From positions 130,627-194,626 of the forward strand of contig CAJJDP010000064.1 of the NCBI GenBank assembly GCA_905182995.1: a stretch of 64,000 nucleotides of DNA. Reading direction: 5' to 3'. The notes under the pieces were generated by a model. The model was not told the origin of the DNA. It searched no databases and saw nothing but the letters and a program-made list of their open reading frames with translations. This document shows positions 38,135-50,953 of this stretch, in pieces (position 1 is the stretch's first letter; the number at the start of each line of letters is the position of its first letter). Position numbers and translations under genes: made by a program. Source of the stretch: Paramecium octaurelia (Eukaryota > Ciliophora > Oligohymenophorea > Peniculida > Parameciidae).

Positions 38135-38644
38135 ATGATCAAATTAATAGACCTTGAAGGGTGGTCAGATTATTCAATATCTCCATATATAAATTAATTA
38201 AAATAACTTTCAGAATCACCTGAAATTACACCAACTAAAAGGGAGAAATTACACAGGCTTCCTTCAATACAATAAAAAAAACTGGAATGCTATGAAATCC
38301 AGAATTGTAAATCAGGATATTTTGCAAATCGAAAATAAATAGCATATCAAGTCGCTAGTGAAGAAAGGAAATCTCAAAAATTAGCAAAACAATACACTAG
38401 AGTCCAATAGTAATAATATTAATTTCATGAATTGTCCTCCTTTGTAGAATCTCCAAAGAAACCAAAAAAAGTGAAAGAATTATAGGATTGTCTATTTTAG
38501 AGAAGATCCTATAGACTGAAAATAAAGAACAAAATGCTTAATTTAACTCAGAAATCACCTCTCAAAAATATATCTTAATTATTACGAAAACTAAACAGTG
38601 AAGTCATAAATAAGAATGATTTAGTATAAATTTTGGATAAATGA
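38135..38644 (+). CDS. Basic polar protein, unknown
   Basis: Intronless 169-residue frame. It is rich in Lys, Gln and Ser, with basic stretches such as KKPKKVKEL and RRSYRLKIKNK. No membrane segment. It ends 10 bp before the convergent RING gene. No family recognised; an in-frame stop-free frame with coding-like composition supports it. Confidence 0.6.
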
Positions 38645-38654
38645 AATTTGATCA

Positions 38655-39119
38655 TCAATGATATCTGCAAACCGGACAAACCTTACTTCTTTTTTACCAT
38701 TATTATAAACAATTCTTATGAAACACATGACAACACTGTAAGAGTCCCTTCTGATCATTTAGTTGAATATCCATAAGGCATATAGAGCACTCTTAAGGCT
38801 TGTAGGTCTATTACTTGTCAGTCTTCTTCTTAACAACACATTCGCGATAATGCTCTTACTAGAACTTTTTGAATATTTTTTCTTTGCAATATTCACATTG
38901 ACTATCCTCTTAATCCACAAGTGCAAATGCTTTACAAACATTAAGATGATTTAAAATTAGTTTCTTTTGTTATTTTTCTCCACAATATCTACAAATAATA
39001 ATTTAATTATCAATCCTGCAAGTTTCCATATGTTTAGCCAACCCGCATTTTGGATAATAGTCTTTACAATTACTGCATTCCTGTAATTTATATTAACTAT
39101 CCTCAAACTTCATGTCCAT
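38655..39119 (-). CDS. RING-H2 and TRAF-type zinc-finger protein
   Basis: Intronless 154-residue protein made almost wholly of zinc sites. Residues 13 to 100 carry three C-x2-C...H-x3-5-C fingers (CSNC...HMETC, CRYCGE...HLNVC, CEYC...HYREC). A C-terminal RING-H2 reads CSICLMDI...CCHVFHKNC...CPVC. It is a likely E3 ubiquitin ligase. Confidence 0.88.
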
Positions 39120-39290
39120 ATTTTATAATTATGTATTTTAGAATAAAAATATTATAAATAAATTGCCCACATCCAGAACCAAGGCTCAGATCTCAATAAC
39201 ATTTTGAATTGATTTAGACATTATGAAACAATAAAATAATAGTAAAAATTATGAACTTTATATAATGTACTTAAATATGATGTTATTGAA

Positions 39291-39821
39291 TCAAAATAAA
39301 ACAAATTGCTTTCTGACATTACCAATGATTTCATTTGGGATAACTTTCAAAACATTGAATCTCACTGTTTTAGACAATGGTCTATCATTGTTAATCTAAA
39401 TACCTGCATTATCCACATACAACAATATCACCTTCCTTGACTGGGCCAAAAGCAGGTGAAATGTGCACTGGGACATTTCTATGTCTCTTTTCATACCTGT
39501 TATATTTGGCAACATAGTGTAAATAATCTCTTCTAATAATAATTGTTCTGGTCATTTTGGTTGAGATGACTATACCTCTGTAATTAGACTATTTTTATAT
39601 ATGTACTTTAGGATTGCTCCTCTAACGCTAACATTTCCAGTAAATGGGCACTTCTTATCAATATAATGTCCTTCAATTGCTTCCTTGGGTACTTTGAATC
39701 CAAGTCCAACTTCCTTCCAATATCTAACTCCTTTTGATGTTTTCTTGGCTAAAAGCTTTTTAGAATTTTAGAAGATGCCCTCTTGCTTTTAAAAGGCTCT
39801 TTATGTTTAGACGTCTGCCAT
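39291..39821 (-). CDS. RPS11: Ribosomal protein uS17 (S11)
   Basis: 159-residue cytosolic small-subunit protein. It starts MADVQTQRAFQKQ and holds [21 protein letters not shown] and [21 protein letters not shown], all conserved in eukaryotic uS17. Introns 39578-39606 (29 nt, CAG acceptor) and 39382-39403 (22 nt) are required by the alignment. Confidence 0.96.
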
Positions 39822-39888
39822 TATGTATATTTTAAAATAAAAGATATAAATTTTTATGCTTTTCATAACTAAATGTAACAATATCATC

Positions 39889-40152
39889 TCAACAGAGTGC
39901 TTATTTTTATTATTAACTTCTAACCCACTAAAATTGAAAATCTCTGATTTTATCCTTAATCAATGACTAATAAATGAATTGTGATTTTAATTATTCAAAT
40001 TCAGATAAGTAAGTTTGCTCTTCTTTAATCTACACTTTTAATATTTTTGGTTATTTAGATTTGAAGGGTATTAGAGTAAAGAAGAACATACTACTTTTTC
40101 ATATCATTAAATAAAAATAGTACTATCTTCTCTCTCCATAACAAGGAGTCAT
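39889..40152 (-). CDS. Small protein, unknown
   Basis: 76 residues after one 33-nt intron (40091-40123) that removes an in-frame TGA. It begins MTPCYGERRYMFFF and ends in a Gln-rich helix. No family recognised. Confidence 0.45.
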
Positions 40153-40493
40153 TTTTTAATAATATTTGAGATCAAAACTAATCGCAAAAATAATAGCTTT
40201 TTAGATATCTTAACGTTGATAAATGCTCACTATTTCTGAATAATTTAAGATTTTTTTAATAAATTGATAAGTAATTGTTTAAATATATATTAGATCTATT
40301 AAAGTATTATAACTTAATAGGTTAATTATTTAACTATTGTACTTATTATGATTAAACATATTTTTAATTCTTAAAATTGTAGTTGATTATAAATAACAAA
40401 GATAATAGAAAAATAAACTACCAAACTTTGATTGTGTTGTTTATTATGAATATTATTAAAATAAAATAATTAATAAAATCAGTATTATATTAC
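40153..40493. other. Intergenic, no gene seen
   Basis: About 340 bases, very AT-rich, with no convincing frame or RNA gene. Confidence 0.5.
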
Positions 40494-40943
40494 TCATAAA
40501 TTTTAATATTTTGTACTCAAAAGGAGATGTTTATTTGCAACAGATTATTATGAAGTTCTATTTCTATCTATGAAATTTTTTTAAATTTCCTAGGGATCCA
40601 ACTAGGCTGATACTCTTATTTGTGTGCTATGAGATTGTCTGTGAGATGACGCTTATAACCATTTTTTATTCACGTTTAAATTTGAATCATTTTGATTTAA
40701 GTATTGTTAGAGTCTTGCAGGAGAATATTGGCTGGAAATGCTTTAGTATCTCTTTGGAGGAGTATATTTAACACTTTTTGTATCATCAAATTAACATCTA
40801 TGTTATTTTGGAAAATTGTTCTTTGATGTCTAATTTTGATTTTAAAGTTATTTTTTTTATTTTTCATTTTATTTCTTTACTAATAGTTAAAAGGAACACG
40901 ATGCTAAATTATAATTTAATGATTTGCTCAATTAGGAATGCAT
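40494..40943 (-). CDS. Gln/Ser-rich protein, unknown
   Basis: Intronless 149-residue frame from ATG 40943. Composition is typical of Paramecium disordered proteins: rich in Gln, Ser, Asn and Lys, with a central VKYTPPKRYQSISSQYSP that offers Ser-Pro and Thr-Pro phosphorylation sites. A long overlapping plus-strand frame exists but is hydrophobic and lacks a usable start. Confidence 0.6.
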
Positions 40944-41255
40944 TATACTTGGATTCTATGTGATTTGTGATGTTGATTTTTATTCATTATTGATAGCTTT
41001 TAGGTTCGAAGTATTTATTTCAGATAAGGAATTTTACCATAAAGTAACCATATCTTTTTCTACATATTTGTCTTGAGTCATATCAATCAAACTAATAAGA
41101 TGTGCACTCTCACTTATTCTTAACATTTTACTTATTCTAAATTTATGCTATTACTAAGTAGTATTAGGCTTGTAATATCTAGATCAATATTAAGAGTCTA
41201 TATTTCATTAGATTCTCTTAATGGGTCTTGTAACTATCTTGTTGTCATTAAAATT
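40944..41255. other. Intergenic, no gene seen
   Basis: About 310 bases between divergent genes. An in-frame ATG at 41145 upstream of the EI24-like start could extend that gene. Confidence 0.4.
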
Positions 41256-42149
41256 ATGTTTATATTATAATTTATTCTTGGAATAAGAGACTCTCTTCTA
41301 TTTAGTAGTAGCATTCAGAGATACATCTATCCAAAGCAAACCTTGGGATTAGTTGAATTGCTGAAGAAACTCTTTAAGTAAGAAATTTGCAAGGAGAGTC
41401 CAGAGAGTGAAGTCATTGCAGAAAAAACATTTGAAAGCATGAAATTAGCATTATAATTCATTGGCTGGATGATACTGTATTACTTTGTATAATGGTGCTT
41501 GAGTTTCGTGATAGGTGAAATTGCTTCTTCCTTTTTATATTGGATATGTGTTATTGCCACTTATTCGAAATATGCAGCAGGTATGTGGATAAGGACTTAG
41601 GAAGTAACATAAGAAGCAATAAAGATGGAAACGAATTTTTATTTAAATAGATCATTTGTTAGCTATTAGATAGATGAATCAGAAGTTTTATTGATGTTAG
41701 ATTATTCTATGACAAGAATCATTTTTAGTGTGTTGTTTCAATTACAATCCAATATTTTGTGCTTTGTGATAGGAAATTATTTGCCATTCCCAATAAATCT
41801 ATTAAAAATTCCAATATATTCATTATTCATTTCAATATAAAACCTATCAGCCAAAATCCCATATAAGAAACATTTAGCTTACTTTTATAGTCAAAATGTG
41901 GGCTATTTGATTGGATTTAATTTTTTATTTTCATGTTACCTGCATATATCTTCATTTCCTTTTTTTACAGGAATCCTATGGTTTATTATGCCATTGTACT
42001 TGTTAAATGCTATACCAATAGAACCCCCTAGATTTGAAAGCAATTTGGAGAATCTCAAAATGCAGGATTACTTAAATATTTGCAGTGCTTAAGGAGATTT
42101 ATAAATAAAAAGAGATTCATATGTAACTCATCTTAATGTATAAATTTGA
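41256..42149 (+). CDS. EI24-like multi-pass membrane protein
   Basis: Intronless 297-residue protein with about six hydrophobic segments. The N-terminus FILGIRDSLLF resembles the GIKDSIWG start of EI24. The region from residue 170 on (FQLQSNILCF ... FYSQNVGYLIGF ... WFIMPLYLLNAIPIEPP) follows the EI24 C-terminal half. EI24 proteins sit in the ER and link to autophagy and importin-like binding. An in-frame ATG at 41145 is an alternative start. Family call is moderate. Confidence 0.65.
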
Positions 42150-42352
42150 TTCACTATTTTTAGAAATACTTCAACGATCAAAATTATGCATCAATTTGTG
42201 AAAATTAAACCTCATATATTTCAATGCCAACCCTTTTAGTGCCTTGGGTTTTATAAATTTTATAGAAAATCATTTCGAAACTACAAGGTCATCAACACGA
42301 AGATTGAGAATTTTATTATATCATTATATGTATCTATAAATATACAATATTA

Positions 42353-42898
42353 TCAATCAAAGTGGGGATTGTTTTAAGGCTTATTAAAAAATGAAATACT
42401 GTATTCCCAATCAACATCTTGTTGAAAGTCATCCGTTCCAAATTCACTTGATTCAGATGGATAAATAGAATAATTATAATTTGAATATTCATCCTCACCC
42501 CTATTTTGCTAAGTATTCTCACAAACTTCTTAAATTTACTACTATTATAGTATCTCTTCCCTTTAATTTTGCTTATGAAGATTCATAGCCTTTCTAATTC
42601 TTGATTTATTTTTTTTCATAAAAGATCTTAAGAATCCCATCTTTTTCTCAGAAATCTCCTCTATATTGATGATCAATTCAGCTTTATTAAAGATTTAAAT
42701 GTAATCCTCCAAAGTTTTCTTGGGTACTCTCACTAAATCAGCTGCCTATTTTAAATTAACCTTTTTAAGAATTCCATTCTCTTCAATTCCATTTCTGTAT
42801 AAATATCTCCACTATTATACTCTATAGAAAGCATCTCCTATGCTTCTTTCCTTAACTCTTTTTGAAGTAATTTCATTTTCAAGTGTGCTACTATACAT
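42353..42898 (-). CDS. Helix-turn-helix-like basic protein, unknown
   Basis: Intronless 181-residue frame. Residues 40 to 75 (LKQAADLVRVPKKTLEDYIQIF) look like a helix-turn-helix of the type seen in ciliate proteins with a VNLKQAADLV...PKKTLDDY segment. A basic helix follows, and the C-terminal third is acidic and Tyr/Ser-rich. Possibly DNA- or chromatin-associated; not shown. Confidence 0.65.
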
Positions 42899-43176
42899 AA
42901 GAAGTAATTATTAAATTTTAAAAAATTCTACATTTGGATTTATAGACGAAGTTCTATATAAAAGCCGCATTTCCATAAGAATAATTCTCTTTCGTATATA
43001 TAAAAATAACAATTTACATGAAAAGATGGTTGATTTCTCTTATAATACTAGAAACCACTTAAATAGCTGTACATTCATGAAATTTCAAATAGAATATTTT
43101 GAATTCTTAATTATTTGCTAATAAACTCCGAGAGAATTAATTCAAAAAAAACATTAATTTACAACTTAAAGAAACA

Positions 43177-43421
43177 TCATTTCTAGCAATTAATCTACCT
43201 TAATATACTTCTTATTATAAGTTTTCTTAATCATCTAAAGAAGTCTCTTAGATCATTTTTTACAATACATTCATACCTCTGATAACACATGAGGCATTCT
43301 ACTTTATTTCCTATTTAAGAGACTTTTCAAATTTCCTCTTCTCATTTTTACGCATTTCCATCACTTAATTGTTGAGAGGTGAATCAGTATATACTTATCC
43401 TTGAATATTTACGATACTCAT
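43177..43421 (-). CDS. Small helical protein, unknown
   Basis: 72 residues after one 26-nt intron (43183-43208) that places the stop right behind the splice site. Lys/Glu-rich, with KRKFEKSLKQEIKQN. Without splicing the frame runs on to near the next gene, so the end is uncertain. Confidence 0.45.
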
Positions 43422-43566
43422 CTTACTGTTTTGGTTAATTACCATAATTCCTAATATTGGTTGAATTAAATACCTAGGTTTCAAACATATCCTCACAAAA
43501 ACTCACCTTTTTCTTTAATACTTGGATGGAATATTTTAGTTTAGAATTAAAAGAAAGGAGCCTTAA

Positions 43567-43776
43567 ATGAGTAATTTTCAGAATAGTGATGGACAATTTA
43601 AGTTTACCTCCTTTAGTAAAATGCGTCTTCTGTTCCTAATTCATCTAACATTATTTATTGAAATTTATAGAATAATATATATAATTATTATCAGGTACTA
43701 TTTACACTCCAGGAAGTGGATTATAATGAATGAAGTCTTTATATCTTTATTAAATTCTGTTATGGATTTAAGATGA
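43567..43776 (+). CDS. Tentative small membrane protein
   Basis: 69-residue frame with one strongly hydrophobic segment (residues 20 to 45). No family, and the gene could be spliced differently near 43695. Weakly supported. Confidence 0.25.
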   Translation: MSNFQNSDGQFKFTSFSKMRLLFLIHLTLFIEIYRIIYIIIIRYYLHSRKWIIMNEVFISLLNSVMDLR

Positions 43777-43817
43777 TAAAACAACATGCTAAATTTTTTA
43801 TTTAAACTGCAATTATG

Positions 43818-43886
43818 TAATTCTTAATAGAAGATATTGTTTGAAATAGAATAATTCTTAATAGAAGATATTGTTTGAAATAGAAT
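43818..43886. repeat. 34-bp tandem repeat, two units
   Basis: A 34-base unit beginning AATTCTTAATAGAAGATA occurs twice in a row at 43819 and 43853 with no difference across the unit. It lies between genes. Confidence 0.9.
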
Positions 43887-44068
43887 ACTTGAAATTATTC
43901 TTTAGATTATTGAACACTATTGTTTTAAACAAAATTAAGGAGATTATAGCAATCATAAAATATTAGGTGTGTCTAGATCATTAAATCTTTATTCAAAAAG
44001 AAATCGCTTATGATTGAATAAAGGAAAATATCATTATTGAAATTAATTTAGATAACTATATTAATTAT

Positions 44069-47000
44069 TCATTTCTAAAAATCGCTTTGGCCAATCATAG
44101 AATCATCATTTTATCCTTGTTAATTACCATAAAAGTAATATTTATTATTTTAAAATGATTGCTGAGTTTGAGGAACAACCTTTTCAAAATTAGTTATATC
44201 TGCTAAATTAGTTTTCTTTAACACTGATATATTAGCTGATGAAGTTGAAGTATTATTTGAATGAGTTGGACTTAACTTTTACAGACCAATAGCTAAAATA
44301 ATTAATACAAAAATTACTTGAAACATTATTGATTGGATTTCTATATTTGTTACCAGTCATAATATTATTACTAGTCATATTATGAGCAGCTACACTTCTT
44401 CTAGTTGCTCTTTATTCATTTTTCAATTTTTCATTATCTCTTAATAGTAGCTCCTCCTTCTTTCTTAATCTATCTAACTAATCAGTCAATTCATTCTTTA
44501 GATTATTTAGATGATCTCTATCCAGATTCCACTTAGCTCTTTCTTTTTCAAATTCAAAAATTAAAGTGGATCTTTTACTCTCAACCTCTTTATATTTTGT
44601 TTCTAATTCAGTTATTTTGGCCTTTAAACTTTCCCTTTCCTACTCTAACATTCTTTGATATTCCAAAATCTTTTAATCTCTATCCTATTTAATGTTTTCT
44701 ATTTCTTATTATAATCTTTTCTCATTGTCTAACATCTCTGCAAACTTCTTTTCTGATAACAATTAATTTCCAATTTTTCCATGTTAATCAATTAATATTT
44801 TATCTTTATGAGTCTTAACTTCCTTCTATAATCTTCTAATCTTGTCTTCATAATCTTAAACTATGCGTTAATGAGTTTGATTTGCTTCTTCTATCTAAGC
44901 TTGATATTTTCTTTCAACACTTAGCAATAATTCATTTAAATTATTTTCTTGTTCATCCTTTTCATTTGATCTAGCTCTTTATAGATGCATTAAAGTCATC
45001 TCAAATTTCTTTAAAGCATCTACTAAATCTTATTTAGCTTATTCTTTTTGTTATTCCAAAAATTAGAATTTTCCTTCCCATAAAGCTTTGTCTCGTTCAT
45101 AACTAGTGTGTATTTCACTCTTATCCTATTCTAATTACAAATTTAATTATTTATATTTTTCTAACTCTTATTGCAATTATTTTTTCTCTTAAGCAATTTA
45201 TTCTCGCAATGAAGATTATTGCTATGCTATAGTTGCAGCTTCATCTTTTAATTTAGATTCCAATTCATTCTTTCTGGTTTCGAGATGACCTAACTTTTCA
45301 GTTAAAATTGCTTTTTCTCTCTCCAAAGTAGAAGCTTATTTGTTGTATTAGTATTCAGCTTCTTTTAATTATTTCTTAATTTTTTCGTATTTAGTTTCAA
45401 TGGTAGTTTTCTCTTCTTATGCTCTTTCTAATTTTTATTCCAATTCAACCAAATATTCATTCTTTTATTATTTGAGCTTCTCATCAAACCTTGATTATTG
45501 TGTATCTATTTATCTCTGTAGATCTTCTATCTTCTTTTACAAGAATTCATTCTGTTATTATATTAATGCTGTTTCTCTTCCATATTCAATCTTCTTTTCC
45601 AAAAATTCGTCATTCATTTTTTATAATCTTAATTTTGTTTCTTCTAATCTTTCTAATTATTCCTTCTTCTCTTCCTACCATTCTTTTCTTGATTATTCAA
45701 ATTATTATTCTTTTCTTGTTTTTTCATTTTCTAACAAATCTTTCTTCTATTATAAAGCCATATGTTCCTTCTATAAATTATTCAACTAACTAGATAAAAC
45801 GTCAATCTTTTATATTAGGCTCTTTCTTTCAGTTGTAAATGAATTCATTTGTTATTCTAATGTTGCATTATTATTATTTTGAAGAGATATTAATTACTCT
45901 TTCGTTTCTTTGATATGCTTTTCAAAAATTTCAATTGTTTATTGCTTCAAGGCAATCTCATGATCATATTATTATATTGTGTTTGTATATTATTGAACTT
46001 AATCTCTTAAGTCATCCTTTAGATTTTCAATCTCTTCTTCATAATTTTGCTCAGTCTCCCTTAGTTTATGGTAGAATTCCTCTTAAGCTGCTTAGAACTT
46101 TTTTTCACTCTTTTCTTTTTCTTCACAGATTCTTCTTTCTAGTCTCTCCCTTTCGATTTCATAGAAATTCTTCAATTAAGTTAGGGATTCCTCAGCTTTA
46201 GCCTAGGCCAGATTTACTTCCTTAGCAATTTTGGCATCAGCTTCATCAATGGCTTATTCCAATTACTTAATTTTCTTCTAATATCTGAGTTCCTATTCTT
46301 TCAAAATTTATAACTTTTATCCATCCAACATTTTATTCTGCTCTAACAATTTGTTTCTTTATTCCTCTGTAGTTTATAATTGTTCTTTCAAATTTTCTAA
46401 TTCCTTAATCAAATCTCCAGTCTCAAACTTAACCTTCAATTCTAACTCATTATTCTTTTCATTCAATTGATCAATCTATTGCTACAATCTTTTCTTTGTA
46501 TTTTCATATTCATTATCGATACTCTTTAATTCTCTTTTATGTTATTCTCTTAATTCATTCATTTTGGCTGCATCAATTTTATATGTAGACTCATTACTTG
46601 AATTTTCAAATGCCTTCATAATGGCCTCATGAGATTTCTTATTCTCTTCTATTTACTTTTTATACTCATCTAATTGAACTTCCATGAATTCCATCTTTTA
46701 TTGCATCAAAGCCTTATCTTTCTCACTTTAACTTCGAGTCTGTTTTAATTAATCATCTTTAGATTTAATTAAATCTTCTAAATTTTAGACTTTCTCAATC
46801 ATCTCATTAACTTAATTGTTGGCATCATTCTTTAACATTAATTGAACCTATTCTTCATTTCTTCTGTACTCTCTTAATTCCCTTGTCAAAGCTTAGATCT
46901 ATTCATTTAATTCTAAATTTTATTTTGTTAGAGTTCTTTCCTTATGTTCAAATTTCTTAAAATCATTTTCAAAGTTAGTTTCCTTTTCAATAAGTTCGTT

Positions 47001-49055
47001 CTCCATCTCATTCAACTTCTCTTGCATATCATTCATTTTTTATTGTAATTGACGAACTGATTAATCAGCCTTGGTTTACTAATCTTTTGATTGTAATGAA
47101 TATTCTTTTCTTAAATTCTTTATTTCATTTTAATAATCTATTTCTTTAGCATTCATTTCGCTTACTAATTTTTCAAAAAATGTAATCTTTTATTCTAACA
47201 AAGCTCTCTCCTTTTCAAATTCAGAATTGCCAAATAGTGTTGTTCTTTCTAAATCCTTATTAAATTCTTCAGCTTTCAACACTTGCCCTTTTAACTCTTA
47301 AATTTGTCTCATTAACTCATTTTTCTCATTCTCAGACTCTAGTTTTAAATCTCTCTCCACTTAATCCTTTTATATTTTAAGCTCTTCCAAATTGTCTCTA
47401 GCCACTTATTCTCTCAATTCAATCTCAGTCTTCTCACTCTCAATCTAAGCCAATTTCATCAGAAGGTTATTCTTATCTTTTAGGCCATCTTATCTGGCTT
47501 CTTTCAATTCTTATTCTAATTTCTTTTAAGTTTCTTAAGCCACATTCTTCATCATTTCAGTTTCTTAAGAATATTGTCTAATAAATAAATTAGATCCTTC
47601 GATTAGGGCTCTCTAAAGGAATTCTAATATAATTTAATTTCTGGTTCCAACTCTTGGGCCATTTTCAATAAAGAAATTATAAAACATTTTGATATCCTTC
47701 TCATACTCACCAAAAGATCGATACTCGCCTAATTTGAGTTTTCTATCTATGGGTTAGAATTCCTGTTAAATAAATTATGAACACATTCTTGTACCCTCTC
47801 TATCATTTTCTTATTTGACTGCTGCAAACCTATTTTTAATTCGTTTTGATAACTCAATCTTAAACTCATCGTATTCTCCAACACATTTTTTCTTGAATAA
47901 TGCAAATGCTTATTCTTTTAAACTTCTATTGAAGGCCTTCAAGTCTTCATTGGAAATTGGAAATCTATTGTGAAGGTTTTCCTTTAAGATTTATTCATAG
48001 GTTTCAAATGCCTCTGCAACAGCCTTTTGGCATTCATTTTTGCAAATGTAGGTCCATGCGGATTCAATAGCTGGCACTGCTCCATTGTTGATGGCCGTAA
48101 CATATGACTTAACTAAATCACAATACATTTAGCCAGAAAGAGTCTTGCCATTCATAGTCTTGGGTCTAATTCTATTCAAAATCTTCTTTCTCAAATTTAT
48201 GACCTATTCAAAGAATTCAGGTCTCAACTTATCAAATTCTAAGTTTTCTAGATTTTAGAGACTGCTTTCCTTTGTTAAAGGTCTCACTAGGGTGATACAA
48301 TCTCTATCTTTGAAAAAAGTAGAAAGTAATTTTCTAATTTTATTTTTTTAATCAATTCCATCTGAGGTACCTTTTTATAAGGTTAATGCATTTTCTAAAT
48401 AATCTTTGGAAGTTATTTGTTCATTGTTTCGATCGACTAATTAGAGAGTGAAATCTCGTACAACCCAATAGAATTGAGGGAAGTATTAGGACAAGTCTTC
48501 TAAATCTGTAGTTGATTGCCCACTAAAATCTATGAAACATATATTTACCTTTTGAGTTGAATGTTTTTGGTTAAATTAACTACTAAACTCAAGTTTTGAA
48601 GGGCATTTTCATCGATGCTGCCAACTGAATTATAAATAAAGCAGGAAGTTAAAAGAATGGTCAATGAAAATATTCTGATGTCGTGCGTAGAGTCTTCATC
48701 AGGAGCCCCAAGTCCTTCACTATCAACAACCAAAATTGAGCAGCTTTCTCCATCACTTGTTTACCCGAGGAGTGGTTTACCCCACATCCAGAGCCCTTTT
48801 GTACATGGCAACACAGTGGGGCCTACTCCAAAACCGTCAGATCTATTCAGCAACATTCTATTCAACAGATAAGATTTTCCTGTTCTATACATCCCAGCAA
48901 CGCCTACAATTCCGATGGGTGCTGGGATATTTTTAATAATCTCGATAGCTTCAGGATTAACTTGGTATGCTTTTGGTAGTAGAGTAAAATTTACTTTAGG
49001 TTTCCTATTGATAAAATATTAAAGGCATCGCTTCTTCTCGAAAGGATTTCTTCAT
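44069..49055 (-). CDS. GBP-type large GTPase with giant coiled coil
   Basis: Predicted 1,636 residues. The N-terminal guanylate-binding-protein GTPase domain shows the P-loop GMYRTGKSYLLN, the switch region GVGPTVLPCTKG, DSEGLG and the GBP base motif VRDF. A GBP helical middle domain follows to about residue 480. From there to about residue 1,560 the protein is an almost unbroken Glu/Gln/Lys/Leu coiled coil. The tail is Asn/Ser-rich. Introns: 48970-48994 (25 nt, AAG acceptor), 48523-48548 and 44293-44317. Animal GBPs are near 590 residues, so the coil is a large extension. Likely a membrane- or scaffold-associated dynamin-like GTPase. Confidence 0.9.
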
Positions 49056-49454
49056 GTTTTGTTAAATTTGAATTTGAAATTAATGAAATTATACACTCAA
49101 TTGTTAACTGCTATATAAATATTGATATGAGAGATTTTATTCGTTTTGAATGGTTTGGATAACAAATGCATTTAGTATGTATCAAATCATAATTATTTAG
49201 CATGAGAAGTTTGTTGAGTGTAATTGGCAGGAGTACATTTAAGTTTGAGATTGATAGTCTCAATTAATGCACATAATCTATGTAGAAGAATATTGGAAAA
49301 TAAGTCAATATAGTTTATGATGTGATAATATGGTCTATGAATTCTGAGAAATACTAATCGTAAAATAATTTATTGAGTCATCATTAAAAAATGTTACATG
49401 TCATGATTTAATATAAATATTAGAAATCGTCATTGAGAAATTAATAAATAAATA
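49056..49454. other. Intergenic; open plus-strand frame of doubtful value
   Basis: About 400 bases between divergent genes. A plus-strand frame from about 49127 stays open into the next gene in a different register. The spliced model of the CCCH gene is preferred. Confidence 0.4.
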
Positions 49455-50887
49455 ATGCATAATCCATAAGACTAATTAAGAAAAGCTTTAAAGAGATATA
49501 ATAATGGGGATAAGTAGAACAATAACCGGAATTGTAGGTCTCAATAGCTCCAACTGCCGCAAGTACCGAAAGGAATGTTAAGTATGAACAGTACTCAAAA
49601 ATCAGAAAGAAATGCAAAATTAAGCGATACAGGTATTTTAAAATATTAGTTTTAGATACAACTGATGTAACCCATTATAATTTGAATTTTTCATAACCAA
49701 TTTAGTCTTGTTATTAAGTAGAACATTTAGACCTAAATTTCTTTAAAATTCAACCTTGCAAAATCCCTGGCAATCATAGTCATAAGCATTGTCCTTTTTA
49801 TCACAATACTAAAGATCGAAAGAGGTACTATTTGGAGTATAAAATTAGAATTAATGTCTAGTATTCAGCTGAGTTATGTACATTCATAGAAAATAATCAA
49901 CAATGTCCATATGCAGATAATTGCAACAAAGCCCACAATAGAGTAGAGTAACTTTACAGACCCGATAATTACAAAACAAAATTCTGTTCCTACTATCCTC
50001 ATAATATTTCTTAATGTGATTATGGAAAATTTTGCTCTTTCGCACATTCTGAAACAGATATTGTTATAGAATTAATCCATAACCTTGAATATGACGATGA
50101 TTTCTTTATGTTCTATTACAAAACAGTTTGGTGTCCTTTCAACCTTACACAGCACGATAAGGCACTTTGTGTTTATGCTCACAATTGGCAAGACTTTAGA
50201 AGGAAGCATCAAATATATTAGTATCATCCGATTCCATGTCCAAGTTGGAACACAGCTGAATACATTTTAGAATACTATAATGGATGTTAAGATGGTTTCA
50301 ATTGTGGAAAATGTCATGGTTGGAAAGAATTAGAATATCATCCAATGTTATTTAGAACAAAATAATGTATGAATTAAAACTGTTCAAAAACTGATTGTTC
50401 ATTTTATCATAATAATTAAGAAAAAAGGTATACATTTTATTTAACTTAATAGATAGATTGATCAATTATCTTAATATAGAGTGTTTAAAATAGTTCCTAG
50501 AAATCGAATAGTTTAAAACACATTTAAAGTGAGAGATTAAAGTCTGTTAACTTCGTAACGAAATGGTAGTAGCACTCTTAGTAACCAGAAACTATGTAGT
50601 AGCAGTGATCAGCATTGGCTCGGACATAACTTATAAAATAGTTTTTAGTATGATTAGGACTCTGATGAAGGGAAATAACATACGAAAGGATAGAATTACT
50701 AGACTACTTTAATTTCAATTCAAGAAAGAACAGGTAGAAATTTAAGTGATTTTTAGATTCAGACGAGTTGAAGGATTTGAAGGATTTAATGAAAAAGAAA
50801 TCGAATTCAGTGGCAGATGAAAAGTAAAATAATGATGACAATGAACATGTTAGAACAGTTTTGAAAATGATTGACATGGATCAATGA
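49455..50887 (+). CDS. CCCH zinc-finger RNA-binding protein (unkempt-like)
   Basis: Predicted 453 residues after introns 49633-49655, 50428-50452 and 50734-50756. It holds at least five C-x5-8-C-x4-6-C-x3-H fingers (for example CPFYHN, CPYADNCNKAHN, CSYYPHN...FCSFAHS, CVYAHN). YRPDNYKTKFC and CHGWKELEYHP are hallmarks of plant tandem zinc-finger and animal unkempt proteins. Likely an mRNA-binding regulator. The C-terminal third is disordered. Confidence 0.87.
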
Positions 50888-50953
50888 ATAAATATTTTTA
50901 TTTAATTCAAGAACTCCCTCTTATAAATAAATAATTAAAAATATTTGAATTGA

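Noticed and set aside
40557-40963. A hydrophobic plus-strand frame that first looked like a cyclin or membrane gene
   Set aside because: It lacks a usable start, and the opposite strand carries a clean ATG-to-TGA frame with typical Gln/Ser-rich composition.
45400-45793. Ser/Tyr- and Phe-rich plus-strand ORFs within 45400-46201
   Set aside because: They are antisense to the coiled coil of the GBP-type GTPase.
49127-49660. A long unspliced frame upstream of the CCCH gene as its true 5' exon
   Set aside because: It ignores a clear 23-nt intron at 49633 and gives an atypical hydrophobic N-terminus; the spliced model from ATG 49455 fits better.
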